DNA of 64,000 nucleotides from Euzebya tangerina (GCF_003074135.1 NZ_PPDK01000001.1:2418001-2482000); one strand, 5' to 3'. Counted from the stretch's first letter, positions 15,643 through 25,670 are shown. The notes: a model not told the origin generated them from the sequence alone. A program made the numbers and translations.

Positions 15643-18345
15643 ATGGATTCGGCATCACCCCTCCACACCAGCTACGAGCCCGGCGACTTCGAGCAGTCGC
15701 TCTACGCCTGGTGGGAGGAGTCCGGGCACTTCCACGCCGAGCCCGACGACGAGGGTGAGCCGTTCGCGATCGTCATCCCGCCGCCCAACGTCACCGGGTC
15801 GCTCCACATCGGCCATGCGCTGGACAACACCTTCCAGGACGTCCTGGTTCGCCGGGCACGGATGCAGGGCAAGAACGCGGTCTGGCTTCCCGGTACCGAT
15901 CACGCCGGGATCGCCGCGCAGATCGTCGTCGAACGGCAGTTGGCGGCTGAGGGGACCAGCCGCCGGGAACTGGGCCGCGACGCCTTCGTGGACCGGGTGT
16001 GGGAGTGGAAGGCCGAGTCGGGCGGCATGATGCTGCGCCAGCTCCGTCGGCTGGGGGCCAGCTGTGACTGGGACCGCGAAGCCTTCACGATGGACGAGTC
16101 CCGCTCGGCCGCCGTCCGCAAGACGTTCTGCGACCTTCACGAGCAGGGCCTGATCTATCGCGGCCTGCGGCTGATCAACTGGGACCCCAAGACCCGGACC
16201 GCGTTGTCGGACATCGAGGTCGAGCACGTCGACGTCACCGGCACGATGACCCACATGCGCTACCCCGCCGCCGACGGCGGGGAGGGAGTGATCGTCGCCA
16301 CCACACGACCGGAGACGATGCTCGGCGACACCGCCGTCGCCGTCCACCCCGACGACGAGCGCTACGCCGACATGATCGGCACCACCGTCATCGTGCCGTT
16401 CGTGAACCGAGAGATCCCGATCATCGCCGACGAACACGTCGACGCCGAGTTCGGGACCGGGGCCGTCAAGGTCACCCCCGCGCACGACCCCAACGACTAC
16501 TTGATCGGTCAGCGCCACGACCTCGAGATGATCGACGTGATGACCGACGACGCGGCCATCAACGCCAATGGCGGTCCCTACGAGGGAATGGATCGCTTCG
16601 ACGCCCGCAAGCAGATCCAGGAGGATCTGAAGACCGAGGGCCTGCTGATCAAGATCGAGGCGTACGAGCACAGCGTCGGCCACTCCGAGCGCAGCAAGGT
16701 CCCGATCGAGCCGCGCCTGTCGGACCAGTGGTTCGTGGACGTCGGACCGCTGGCGAAGCAGGCGATCGCTGCGGTCTCCGACGGTCGGACCCGATTCGTT
16801 CCGGAGCGGAACACCCGCGGCTTCCTCGAGTGGCTGGAGAACCTGCACGACTGGTGCATCTCGCGGCAGCTGTGGTGGGGCCATCGCATCCCCGCGTGGT
16901 ACGACGCCGACGGCGGGATTCACGTCTTCCGAGAGGACCCGACGCGCGAGCAGATCGAGGAGCTCGGGCTGACCCATCAGGACCCCGACGTCCTGGACAC
17001 GTGGTTCAGTTCGCAGCTGTGGCCGCTCACGACGCTCGGGTGGCCCGAGCAGACCCCCGAGTACGACACCTGGTTCCCGACCACCACGCTGGTCACTGGC
17101 TACGACATCAACACCTTCTGGGTCTCGCGCATGCTGATGATCAGCCTCCAGCTGGTCGACGAGGTCCCCTTCCACACGGTGCTGAACCACGGCCTCGTGC
17201 GGGATGCGACCGGCAAGAAGATGTCGAAGTCGTTCGGCAACGTCATCGACCCGCTGGACCTGATCGAGGAGTACGGCGCGGATGCCCTCCGCTTCGCGCT
17301 GCTCCGCGCCGCACCACCCGGGCAGGACGTCCCCCTGGCGGAGGAGTGGGTCGAGGGCGGCAAGCGGTTCGCCAACAAGTTGTGGAACGTGGCACGACTG
17401 GTCGTGGACCGGACACGTGACGAGGCAAGGTTCCCCGCGGTGAGGTCAGGTTCCCCACCAGGAGGGCTGAGCGGACCCGCTGAGGCCCCGGGCGAGGCAC
17501 CGACCCTCCCCGACGGCATCGAGTTGCGGCTGGAGGACCGGTGGATCCTCTCCCGCCTCCAGGTTGCCCAGCGCCAGGTCGATGCCGGCTACGACGCCGG
17601 CGACCTCGCCCCGGCCGCCCGCGGGATGTACCACTTCATCTGGGACGAGTTCGCCGACTGGTACCTGGAGCTGGCCAAGCTCCGCACGGACGAGGCTTCA
17701 GCGCAGGTCCTGGTCACCGTGCTCGACCAGGCGCTGCGACTGCTGCACCCGATCATGCCCTTCGTCACCGAGACGATCTGGCGGACGCTGCACGGCCTCA
17801 GCGACGCCGACACCGACGTCACGCTGATGCGATCAGCGTGGCCCACTGCCCTGCGTGAGGTGGATCCCGAGGCTGAGCGGGACTTCCAGACCCTCCAGGA
17901 GATCGTCACCGAACTCCGCAAGGTCCGTGCCCAGTACAACCTGGCGGCCAAGACCACCATCACCGTCGACGCCATCGCGAGCGGGCGCGCCGCACAGGCC
18001 ATCGCCACGGGTGCGGACGGCATCAGCCGCCTGGCCGGCGTCGAGACCCTGTCGATGGTGGAGCAGGCCCCCGACGGACTGGTCGGCAAGGTCCTGGCGG
18101 CTGGTGCGGAGTTCTACGTCTCCTTGGTCGGACTGGTCGATCCCGCCGAGGAGTTGGCCCGTTTGCGCGGCGAGTTGGGCGAGGCCAGCGGTGAGCTGCG
18201 CCGAGCCGAGGGCAAGCTCGCCAACGAGTCCTTCGTCAGCCGTGCCCCTGACCACGTCGTGCAGGCCGAGCGCGACAAGATCTCCCACTGGACCGAGGTC
18301 GCCGACAAGTTGCAGACGCAGATCGAGCGCCTGGAGAGCTCGTGA
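15643..18345 (+). CDS. valS: Valyl-tRNA synthetase
   Basis: A 900-residue class I synthetase that charges tRNA-Val. The HIGH motif is at 55-58 (LHIGHALDN) and KMSKS at 526-530. The connective editing domain lies between (TRPETMLGDTAVAVHPDDERY near 220-240). The C-terminal coiled coil, with LARLRGELGEASGELRRAEG, is present. A proline/glycine-rich insertion of about 25 residues near 600-625 separates the catalytic core from the anticodon domain and looks lineage-specific. ATG at 15643; a TACACT -10-like box ends ten bases upstream. The stop overlaps the GTG of the next gene. Confidence 0.96.
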   Translation: MDSASPLHTSYEPGDFEQSLYAWWEESGHFHAEPDDEGEPFAIVIPPPNVTGSLHIGHALDNTFQDVLVRRARMQGKNAVWLPGTDHAGIAAQIVVERQLAAEGTSRRELGRDAFVDRVWEWKAESGGMMLRQLRRLGASCDWDREAFTMDESRSAAVRKTFCDLHEQGLIYRGLRLINWDPKTRTALSDIEVEHVDVTGTMTHMRYPAADGGEGVIVATTRPETMLGDTAVAVHPDDERYADMIGTTVIVPFVNREIPIIADEHVDAEFGTGAVKVTPAHDPNDYLIGQRHDLEMIDVMTDDAAINANGGPYEGMDRFDARKQIQEDLKTEGLLIKIEAYEHSVGHSERSKVPIEPRLSDQWFVDVGPLAKQAIAAVSDGRTRFVPERNTRGFLEWLENLHDWCISRQLWWGHRIPAWYDADGGIHVFREDPTREQIEELGLTHQDPDVLDTWFSSQLWPLTTLGWPEQTPEYDTWFPTTTLVTGYDINTFWVSRMLMISLQLVDEVPFHTVLNHGLVRDATGKKMSKSFGNVIDPLDLIEEYGADALRFALLRAAPPGQDVPLAEEWVEGGKRFANKLWNVARLVVDRTRDEARFPAVRSGSPPGGLSGPAEAPGEAPTLPDGIELRLEDRWILSRLQVAQRQVDAGYDAGDLAPAARGMYHFIWDEFADWYLELAKLRTDEASAQVLVTVLDQALRLLHPIMPFVTETIWRTLHGLSDADTDVTLMRSAWPTALREVDPEAERDFQTLQEIVTELRKVRAQYNLAAKTTITVDAIASGRAAQAIATGADGISRLAGVETLSMVEQAPDGLVGKVLAAGAEFYVSLVGLVDPAEELARLRGELGEASGELRRAEGKLANESFVSRAPDHVVQAERDKISHWTEVADKLQTQIERLESS

Positions 18346-19406
18346 GCCAACCGGACGTCCCGGACGGCCGCGCAGGTCAGCTGGCCGCCCACATCAACGC
18401 GCTGAACCTCGCAGGGCTCAGCTTCGCCACGAAGCGACTGCTGGGCAGCGACGCCTCGCGCGTCTCCGGCCAGTTCACGATGTGGGCCCGGCAGGAGCTG
18501 AACGGGCTTCCCTCACTCACCACGCCGCTGTGGACCGCGCTGGCACCGCTTGACATGGGTCGGCCGGCGGAGGAGTCTGCCGGGACCTGCGAGCGGGTTC
18601 TCCGCGGACGCCACGGCGACGCTGACGAGGCCATCGCAGCTGCCTCCCGCTGTGCCACGGCGGGGAAGATGGCCTTCGCCGTGTCGCCTGCCCCGGGCCC
18701 GGCCGGCGTCCCGGAGGACGTCGCCGCCCGACGCAAGGCGCTGATCCGAGGCGTCAAGGACTACTGGCGGGCGCTGGGTGCGGTCTACGACGAGGTCCGC
18801 GCGCGGGTTGTCACCGGGGAGTATCCCCGTGCGGTCCGGATGGTCGCCAAGGCCCAGTCGGCCCTCGAGCCGACCTTGCACGACATCGCTGCACTGGCTG
18901 CAGCGCTCGGCACCGGTGTGCCGGAGAGCGCCAGCGCGCCCGCCCACAGCGACATGCTGGAGGATGAGGCCGTGGTGGACGCGTCGCCGGTGCTCGAGGA
19001 GACACTCGAGCCCGCCGCCGCCGAGGCCCACGCCCCGCCGGCGCACGAGCGCGCACGCCAGGACGACGTCACCTCCGACGTCGAGACCTCCGACGACCCG
19101 CTCGGCGCTGAGGCCGACCTCACGGTCCCGGAGTCGGTGGCGCCAACACGTCCGCGGCGACAACCCACCCCCTTGGGGGCCCGTGAGGAGATCGAGGCCA
19201 AGGCGGAGGCGTTCGCCCGCGCCGGACAGGTCCGGCAGGTGAGGGACCAGTCCGAGGTCCAGCCGCGGCCTGTCGAGGTGCTGTCGACCAAGCCGGTCCG
19301 CAACCGGGTGTTCGCCCCCATCCTGTTCCTGATCGCCGTTGCGGGTGTCGCGCTGTTCGTCATCTTCAACGTGCTCAACGGCCCCAATCCGCTGGCCGGC
19401 AACTGA
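18342..19406 (+). CDS. Tail-anchored protein of unknown function
   Basis: A 354-residue protein with no recognised family. Residues 1-200 are alanine-rich and predicted helical. About 205-310 are acidic, proline-rich and probably disordered. One membrane helix sits almost at the C-terminus (about 327-346, FAPILFLIAVAGVALFVIF) followed by only eight residues, so it is a tail-anchored protein with its bulk in the cytoplasm. It starts with GTG inside the valS stop (GTGA) and ends one base before the folC start, so it is co-expressed with both. Confidence 0.75.
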   Translation: MSQPDVPDGRAGQLAAHINALNLAGLSFATKRLLGSDASRVSGQFTMWARQELNGLPSLTTPLWTALAPLDMGRPAEESAGTCERVLRGRHGDADEAIAAASRCATAGKMAFAVSPAPGPAGVPEDVAARRKALIRGVKDYWRALGAVYDEVRARVVTGEYPRAVRMVAKAQSALEPTLHDIAALAAALGTGVPESASAPAHSDMLEDEAVVDASPVLEETLEPAAAEAHAPPAHERARQDDVTSDVETSDDPLGAEADLTVPESVAPTRPRRQPTPLGAREEIEAKAEAFARAGQVRQVRDQSEVQPRPVEVLSTKPVRNRVFAPILFLIAVAGVALFVIFNVLNGPNPLAGN

Positions 19407-19407
19407 C

Positions 19408-20730
19408 GTGGCCTCCGTGTCATCCTCCAGCTCCTTCGACGCGGCGATCGCTGCGATCTTCCAACGCCAGCCAGGCCGGATGGTTCCTGACCTGGACCGC
19501 ATCACCGATCTCGCGGAGCTGCTCGGCAACCCGCAGACCACCTTCGACACCATCACGGTCACCGGGACCAACGGCAAGACGTCGATCGCGGCGATGCTCG
19601 CCAGCCTGTGCACCGCTGCAGGGCTGATCCCCGGCTCGTACTCGAGTCCGCACCTGCAGTCGGTGACCGAGCGGATTCGCGTCGCGGGTGTCCCCATCGC
19701 GGAGGAGGACCTGGCCCGCCACATCGCCTATCTGCAGCCGTTCCTGGATGTCGTGGACCCGCGTCACGACGACACGGTGACCTTCTTCGAGGTGCTCACG
19801 GCGTTGGCGATCCTGCACTTCGTCGACGTCCCGGTGAACGTCGCCGTGTTGGAGGTCGGCATGGGCGGGACCTGGGACGCCACGAACGTGGTGGATGCCG
19901 CTGTAGCCGTGATCGGCCGGATCAGCCTGGATCATCCGGAGCTCGGCCCGACCGTGGCGGACAAGGCTGCGGAGAAGGCCGGGATCATCAAGCCCGGGTC
20001 CTTCGCGGTCTGCGCGGCCCAAGAGCCGTCGGCGTTGTCGGTCATCCGCGACCGTGCCGACGCCATGGACGCCGTCCTGAAGATCGAGGGCGTCGACTTC
20101 GAGCTGCTCGGACGCGCGGCCGCCGTCGGCGGCCAGCAGGTGGACCTGCAAGGGGTCGGGTCGACGCACAACGAGGTGTTCCTCCCACTCTACGGACGCC
20201 ACCAGGCCGTGAACGCGGCCCTTGCCCTGGCGGCCTTTGAGGCGTACCACCGCTTCGAGGTCGAGCTCGACCCCGAGTTGGTGCGGGAGGGCTTCGCGGG
20301 CGCGCAGGTGCCGGGCCGCTTGGAGGCCATCCCCCGGGAGGGCCAGTCCCTGATCGTCCTGGACGGGGCTCACAACCCGGCTGGGATCGCGAGCCTCGCC
20401 GCGGCACTGACCCAGGACTTCGCGTTCGAGCGGCGGGTCGCCGTGCTCGGGATCCTGGAGGACAAGGACGTCGAGGAGATGGTCCAGGCGCTGGCCCCTG
20501 CGGTGGACCACGTCGTGGCCGTGGCCCCCGACAACGTCAGGGCAGGCGACCCGTCGCGGATCACGGCCGTCTGTGACCAACTCGGCCTCAGCTGCGAGGA
20601 GGCCGACGACGTCGACCACGCCTTGGACCTGGCTGACGGTGTCACCCGCCCCTCCGACGGGGTCGTCGTGACCGGATCCCTCTTCCTGGTGGGGGAGGCG
20701 CGGGAGCTGCTGGGCCTCGACCCGGCGTAG
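19408..20730 (+). CDS. folC: Dihydrofolate synthase / folylpolyglutamate synthase
   Basis: A 440-residue Mur-ligase-family enzyme that adds glutamate to dihydropteroate and folates. The P-loop TGTNGKTS is at 52-59, followed by the folate/Mg segment SPHLQSVTERIRV at about 78-90. VLDGAHNPAG at about 315-324 is the signature of the C-terminal domain. The GTG at 19408 lies one base after the stop of the tail-anchored gene; this start gives the right domain boundary and avoids the membrane helix of the previous frame. Last gene of the valS operon. Confidence 0.92.
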   Translation: MASVSSSSSFDAAIAAIFQRQPGRMVPDLDRITDLAELLGNPQTTFDTITVTGTNGKTSIAAMLASLCTAAGLIPGSYSSPHLQSVTERIRVAGVPIAEEDLARHIAYLQPFLDVVDPRHDDTVTFFEVLTALAILHFVDVPVNVAVLEVGMGGTWDATNVVDAAVAVIGRISLDHPELGPTVADKAAEKAGIIKPGSFAVCAAQEPSALSVIRDRADAMDAVLKIEGVDFELLGRAAAVGGQQVDLQGVGSTHNEVFLPLYGRHQAVNAALALAAFEAYHRFEVELDPELVREGFAGAQVPGRLEAIPREGQSLIVLDGAHNPAGIASLAAALTQDFAFERRVAVLGILEDKDVEEMVQALAPAVDHVVAVAPDNVRAGDPSRITAVCDQLGLSCEEADDVDHALDLADGVTRPSDGVVVTGSLFLVGEARELLGLDPA

Positions 20731-20774
20731 ACCCGTCAGGGTCCTGGCGACGGCCTGCGAGCCAAGACGAGCTC

Positions 20775-21854
20775 CTAGATCCCGGCCTCGTCGGCGTAGG
20801 CGGCCGCATCCCGGGCCATCGCGGGGACGTACTCCTCGAACATGCGCACACTCTCGGCCTGCTCGCCGTAGGCGCCCGCCAAATTCCGCTGGTACACGCC
20901 CTCGATGATGGCGGCCAGTCGCCACACCCCGAACGACAGGTAGTAGGGCACCAGGTGGTCGGGCATCTCCTGGCCGCCGGCGGCGTGATAGGCGCGGCGG
21001 AAGTCCCCACGGTTGCCGAAGCCCTCCACGGTGGTCGGCCGGCCGATGATCTCGGCGGCGGCGTCCTCCGCCTCGGTCCAGTACGACATCGTGATGGCGA
21101 CATCGGCCAGGGGGTCGCCGAGGGTCCACAGCTCCCAGTCCAGCACGGCCGCGACGGAGCCGTCGTCAGCGAGCATGACGTTGTCCAACCGATAGTCGCC
21201 GTGGACGATGCCGACGGCGCGCTGGTCGGGGATGGCGGCCGTCAGCCGCGCGTGCAGGTCGTCCATCACGGGGAGCTCACGGCCCTTCTGGGCGTCCAGT
21301 TGCCGGCGCCACACGTGGAGCTGCCGGGCCAGGTAGTTCTCGCCCTTGGCCCGCTCACCGAGCCCCAACTCCTGCGGGTCCAGGGCATGCAGGGTGGCCA
21401 TGGTCCGGGCCAGGGAATCGGCCGCCGCCCGCCGGACGGCCGGTTCCAGGGACTCTGCCTCCCGCGCCGTGCGGACGATCTGCCCCTCGACGAACCGCAT
21501 GACGTAGAAGTCGGCCCCCAGGACCGAGTCCGGCCCGGTGCTGATCCCCACCATCTCCGGCACCGGCACGTCGGTGTCGGCCAGGGCGGCCATGACGCGG
21601 TGCTCCCGGGACATGTCGTGTGCACCGGGGAGGAGGTCACCGAGTGGTGGGCGGCGGAGCACGAAGGCCTGCCCGTCGGCGTCCTCGACGCGATAGGTGA
21701 GGTTCGAGCGGCCGCCGGCGATCTGGGTGGCCGTCAGCGGGCCACTGGTGCCCGCGTGATCCGCCAGCCAGCCCTCCAGCGCGTCGGTGTCGAGGGCGAC
21801 TCCGTCGGTGTCGACGCCGCTGGTGTCCGGCTCGTCGCTGTCAGGGTCGGTCAT
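20775..21854 (-). CDS. Aminoglycoside-phosphotransferase-fold kinase (ACAD10/11-like)
   Basis: A 359-residue APH-fold protein. GGRSNLTYRV at about 48-57 is the nucleotide loop, the catalytic HGDYRLDN is at 218-225 and the metal-binding LDWELWTLGDP at 238-248. The combination with QIAGG near the start and PPLGDLLP is typical of the group related to the N-terminal kinase domain of mammalian ACAD10/11, which phosphorylates 4-hydroxyacyl-CoAs for degradation. That substrate is only suggested by similarity. ATG at 21854 has GAGGGTG upstream; GTG at 21863 is an alternative. Confidence 0.75.
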   Translation of the reverse strand: MTDPDSDEPDTSGVDTDGVALDTDALEGWLADHAGTSGPLTATQIAGGRSNLTYRVEDADGQAFVLRRPPLGDLLPGAHDMSREHRVMAALADTDVPVPEMVGISTGPDSVLGADFYVMRFVEGQIVRTAREAESLEPAVRRAAADSLARTMATLHALDPQELGLGERAKGENYLARQLHVWRRQLDAQKGRELPVMDDLHARLTAAIPDQRAVGIVHGDYRLDNVMLADDGSVAAVLDWELWTLGDPLADVAITMSYWTEAEDAAAEIIGRPTTVEGFGNRGDFRRAYHAAGGQEMPDHLVPYYLSFGVWRLAAIIEGVYQRNLAGAYGEQAESVRMFEEYVPAMARDAAAYADEAGI

Positions 21855-21945
21855 GGCGCACACCCTCGCACAGCTGTTCGCTGGTGGCGTGTTATCTCAC
21901 GCATCCGCCGGAGGACGTGCACGGGCTATGCGCGGTAACGCAGCA

Positions 21946-24411
21946 CTAGCCGAGCTGAGCCTGCAGATCGGCCAGCGCCTGCGTGTACTCGGGCTCCCGC
22001 CCGTAGACCATGTGGTTGCGGGCACACGGGTCATCGGTCAACACGCGGTCGACGTCCGGTCCGTCCGGCAGATCGATGGGTGCGCCGATCGGGTCGCTGG
22101 TGCGGAGCAGGTTGATCCACCGAGTCCCGTCCAATCGGTCCCGCAGCGCAGCAGGCGTCGGCTGCCAGAACAGCCGGGGGAAGAACTCGGCGTAGAACTG
22201 CCGCAGCGGTGAGCCGTGCGTCAGCAGACCCAGCCGCGAGGTGTCCACGTCAGTCTCGAGGCCAAGCACGGCCGTGGCGGCGATGACGGTGCCCTGGCTG
22301 TGTGGTGAGAGGATCAGCGTCCGCTGCGGGTCCTGGAGCTCCTCGGTCACCAGCGCCGTCAGGTCGGTCACGACACGGTCGCCGTAGCTCGGCGGCGACA
22401 GCGGGTGGAACCAGCGCGGGAAGAAGGTGCCGACGTCCCAGAGGATCGCGATCGTTCGTCGCTGGGAGCGGTTCCTGATCGACGAGAGGCCCTTGCCCGC
22501 GATCAGCGAAGCCGGCCCCAACAGGCCGATCAGGGTTGCCGCGGGCCGGATCGCCCCGATCACCCGCTCACTCGGGAGCAGCGCAACGGCCACCGTGGCG
22601 GCGACGACGAGCACCACCAACACCACCACGGCCCACCGACCTCCGGCGAGGAAGGCGACACCCAGCGCGACGAACCCCGCGACCAGCGCCAAGGCTGCCA
22701 TCACGATGGACTGGGAGACCGCCGGCAGGCCGTCCAGCACGACCAGGGGGTTCTCGGCCCCACTGCTCAGCCACAACAGCAGCACGACGCCGATCAGACC
22801 AGCCGCCGTGAGGGACGCCATCAACCAGGAACCGCCCCGCAGCAGGCGTTGGACCGCAGTGGTCACGATCACCAACCGGCGCCTCGAACCGTCGCTCGGG
22901 ACGTTGGTGGTCTGCTCCACGGTTGATGCCCCCGGCCCCGCCGCCAGACCAGCCACCTGCCGCACTTGGACGACCAGTCCGATCAGCAGCATCCATCCCA
23001 GCGCCAGCAGGAGTGCGGCGAAGCTGATCGCAAGTGCCTCCGGCAGTGGACCGGGGACGAGCACCTGCCCGGACCGGTCTCCACCCAGCAGGCGGCTGAC
23101 CGCAAGCGACCCGGCGGCTCCCATCCCGGCGGCCACGGCACCGGCCAGCAGGAGGAACCCGGTCAGGTTGAAGGGCGCCCAGCGGCTCCGCGACCAACCG
23201 TCCGAGCGGTCCGCGGAGCGGTCTCTGACGGCGAAGGCCAGAAACCCCGCGACCACCAGCCAGACGGTGGACAGGACGGTGAGCGCGACCCCGACGTCCC
23301 GGATGACGGGGAGGAAGAGCGGCCGCCCCTCCTCCTCCAACTCCTCCACCACGTCCATGGACAGGTCCTCGACCGGGCCGTCGAACACCATCGACTGCGC
23401 CGGCTGACCGTCCGCTGCCGGACCGGCCTCGACCATCGCCTGTGGCAGGTTGATCGACGTGACGACGACCACGGCGGCCACGATCGCTGCCCGCGGGACC
23501 CACGCGGAAAAACGCGAGACCACCACTGCCGCAGGCGGGGTCGAGCGGCCCGGGGCCAACGAGTGGGCCACGGTCAGGCCGATGCCCGTGACCAACGAGA
23601 TCACGGCCAGCGGGATCGCCAGGAACGCCGAGGCTGCCTCCAGCATCGTGGACGGTGCCTCTCCCCAGGCCGTGGTCATGGCCACCGCGACCCAGGCCAT
23701 CGCGCCGAGCGCGGCGGCGTGATGGGCGTTGCGCTGCATCGCGATGGTGCCGGGGGAGTCCCACAAACGCGCCTGCTCGTGGGTGATCCAGGCGTACCCC
23801 ACGGGATCGATGGTCTCGGTGTCGGTCCGCAGCGGCGGTGCACCCGGCCGCAAGCGGACCCGAGTCACCCAGCGCTGGAGCTCGACGACCGCCCAGGCAA
23901 CCAGCAGTCCAGCGCCGAGCACCCACGGATCGAACCCGCGGACGCGCACCCCCCACTGGTAGGCGACGATGTCGACCGCGATCAGCAACGCCCACTGCGC
24001 GAAGATGATCGTGATGCCGAGGCCCGCCAGACGTACCGCGGCCGCGACCAACCGCACCCCCAGTGGCCGGGTGCCCCCGCCAGCGTGGAGCGAGGAGGCC
24101 CCGGAGCGTTGACCAGGGAGCGCCGCCCACCCGGCGAGGTTGGTCAGCAGGTAGGGCAGGAGGAGCAGGTACAGGGCCGTCGAGACGCTGCCCGAGGTCA
24201 CCGAGCCCCACGAGTACGCCCGGACGCCCCGGTCGGTCGTGGCGCGGCCCCAGACCGTCACGTCGTCCCCGCCGTCCCCGCAGTCGTCCGGTGTCGGGTG
24301 GGTCAGCCGCAGGTCATCGAGCACGGCGTCCGGCGGCGACCCGGCCACGCCGTGGATCCGCAGCTCGTGGTGATCGCCGTCACCCAGGCGGCTGCGCGGT
24401 GTGGTGGGCAT
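21946..24411 (-). CDS. Large multi-pass membrane protein with alpha/beta-hydrolase-like C-terminus
   Basis: An 821-residue protein of unknown function. A short cytoplasmic N-terminus contains ELRIHGVAGSPPD (about 16-28), an IHGVxG block seen in serine-hydrolase-like folds. The middle 550 residues have roughly ten to twelve hydrophobic helices, for example ALYLLLLPYLLTNLAGW and VVLVVLVVAATVAVALL. The last about 150 residues are soluble and include RTLILSPHSQGTVIAATAVL, where HSQGT fits a nucleophile elbow with Ser at its centre. The ATG at 24411 has CAGGAGT seven bases upstream. The hydrolase fold appears split by the membrane domain, which is unusual. Confidence 0.6.
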   Translation of the reverse strand: MPTTPRSRLGDGDHHELRIHGVAGSPPDAVLDDLRLTHPTPDDCGDGGDDVTVWGRATTDRGVRAYSWGSVTSGSVSTALYLLLLPYLLTNLAGWAALPGQRSGASSLHAGGGTRPLGVRLVAAAVRLAGLGITIIFAQWALLIAVDIVAYQWGVRVRGFDPWVLGAGLLVAWAVVELQRWVTRVRLRPGAPPLRTDTETIDPVGYAWITHEQARLWDSPGTIAMQRNAHHAAALGAMAWVAVAMTTAWGEAPSTMLEAASAFLAIPLAVISLVTGIGLTVAHSLAPGRSTPPAAVVVSRFSAWVPRAAIVAAVVVVTSINLPQAMVEAGPAADGQPAQSMVFDGPVEDLSMDVVEELEEEGRPLFLPVIRDVGVALTVLSTVWLVVAGFLAFAVRDRSADRSDGWSRSRWAPFNLTGFLLLAGAVAAGMGAAGSLAVSRLLGGDRSGQVLVPGPLPEALAISFAALLLALGWMLLIGLVVQVRQVAGLAAGPGASTVEQTTNVPSDGSRRRLVIVTTAVQRLLRGGSWLMASLTAAGLIGVVLLLWLSSGAENPLVVLDGLPAVSQSIVMAALALVAGFVALGVAFLAGGRWAVVVLVVLVVAATVAVALLPSERVIGAIRPAATLIGLLGPASLIAGKGLSSIRNRSQRRTIAILWDVGTFFPRWFHPLSPPSYGDRVVTDLTALVTEELQDPQRTLILSPHSQGTVIAATAVLGLETDVDTSRLGLLTHGSPLRQFYAEFFPRLFWQPTPAALRDRLDGTRWINLLRTSDPIGAPIDLPDGPDVDRVLTDDPCARNHMVYGREPEYTQALADLQAQLG

Positions 24412-24524
24412 CTCGACTCCTGGGTGAATCGGGGGATGGGCGTCACGGGGGAAGAGACCGGGCGCGGGGCCCGTGATACGACGTGCTCCGCCATCGCCGG
24501 CGGGAGCGCGTACCCTGCCGGGCC

Positions 24525-24929
24525 ATGAGCACCCAATCAACCCTCATCCTGATCAAGCCCGACGGCGTTCGTCGGGGTCTCATCGGCGAGGTCATCCGCC
24601 GGATCGAGCGCAAGGGCCTGACCATCGAGAAGATGGAGCTGCGCACGCTGGAGCGGGCCGTGGCCGAGGAGCACTACGCCGAGCACGAAGCGCGTCCCTT
24701 CTTCGGCGAACTGGTCGACTTCATCACCGGTGGCCCGCTCGTGGCATTGGTGGTGTCAGGCGAGGAGGCGATCGTGGCGATGCGTCAGCTGGCCGGCGCG
24801 ACCAACCCGCTGGAGGCCTCGCCGGGCTCGATCCGCGGGGAGTTCGCCACCATCATCGGCGAGAACATCATCCACGGCTCGGACAGCCCCGAGTCGGCCG
24901 AGCGCGAGATCGGTATCTTCTTCCCGTAG
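24525..24929 (+). CDS. ndk: Nucleoside diphosphate kinase
   Basis: A 134-residue NDP kinase that transfers the gamma-phosphate of ATP to NDPs. The active-site phosphohistidine is His117 in IIHGSDS, and the N-terminus [13 protein letters not shown] is canonical. ATG at 24525. A TACCCT box lies eight bases upstream with no Shine-Dalgarno, suggesting a near-leaderless mRNA. Single-gene unit divergent from the large membrane protein. Confidence 0.96.
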   Translation: MSTQSTLILIKPDGVRRGLIGEVIRRIERKGLTIEKMELRTLERAVAEEHYAEHEARPFFGELVDFITGGPLVALVVSGEEAIVAMRQLAGATNPLEASPGSIRGEFATIIGENIIHGSDSPESAEREIGIFFP

Positions 24930-24974
24930 CGCGGCCTCGGTATTGGTCCGCCTGACGAGGTCTCTGTACGGGTC

Positions 24975-25625
24975 TCAGCTCACCCGGGCACCGTCCGCCC
25001 AGAGCTCGATGGTTCGGGTCGGCCCGGCGGTCGACGCCACCTCCAAGGACAGGCGCCACCCGTCGGCCGGCAGGATCTCAGCGCCCACATCGCCAGCGAG
25101 CGACGCCAGCAGAGGATGCCCGACCAGCGAGCTGGGGACGTCCAGTCGAGTCGCCTGGCAGTGGGTGAGCCCAGCCGCCGTCTGTCGTGCCCCCGCCCGG
25201 CCGTCGGTCCACTCCGCGGGCCCTGCCGTCCCCGGGCTTGCGAACACCAACGGCAGGGCTGGGTCCCGGGACGCCTCCGCCACCGGCAGCGTCATGCCGT
25301 CGGGCAGGAAGGTCGGCGCCCACGCGAAGGTCGGCGCAGACGGGCCTGACCCTCGGACGGCCACGCCGAAGGGGCACGTTCCGTCCTGTCGGGCCACCCG
25401 CGGGCCGAGCGCCGTGGGGGCGACGGCAGCGGAGGTGACCTCGGCCTCATCGACCAGCCACAGCAGCTCGATGAACACGTCGTCGAGGGCGTAGCAGATG
25501 TTGGCCGTCCCCTGCCCCACATGCCGCCGCCGGTAGGAGGGGACAAGGCCGGCCTCTTCCAGCGCCGATGCGTGGACGCCGCCGTCGGTCTCCGTCGCCA
25601 CGAAGATGTGATCGAGCGTCGTCAT
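24975..25625 (-). CDS. Glyoxalase-like (VOC fold) protein
   Basis: A 216-residue protein. MTTLDHIFVATE with GLVPSYRRRHVGQGTANICY is the start of a Glyoxalase_3-like domain of the vicinal-oxygen-chelate superfamily; FIELLWLVDEAE carries a Glu in the position of a metal ligand. The middle and C-terminus fold back as a second half. Substrate unknown. The start ATG at 25625 fits the domain boundary; an extension to 25655 adds only basic residues. Confidence 0.75.
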   Translation of the reverse strand: MTTLDHIFVATETDGGVHASALEEAGLVPSYRRRHVGQGTANICYALDDVFIELLWLVDEAEVTSAAVAPTALGPRVARQDGTCPFGVAVRGSGPSAPTFAWAPTFLPDGMTLPVAEASRDPALPLVFASPGTAGPAEWTDGRAGARQTAAGLTHCQATRLDVPSSLVGHPLLASLAGDVGAEILPADGWRLSLEVASTAGPTRTIELWADGARVS

Positions 25626-25670
25626 GAGGGCCACTCGACGCCGCCCCCTCCCCACCTCACGCGTCCCACC

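Noticed and set aside
17430-17510. Insertion or frameshift in valS
   Set aside because: AGGTTCCCC occurs twice in a proline/glycine-rich linker, but the reading frame continues and all motifs are intact.
24930-24974. Terminator between ndk and the VOC gene
   Set aside because: Only a 5-bp stem (CCTCG/CGAGG) with a long loop, not enough to support.
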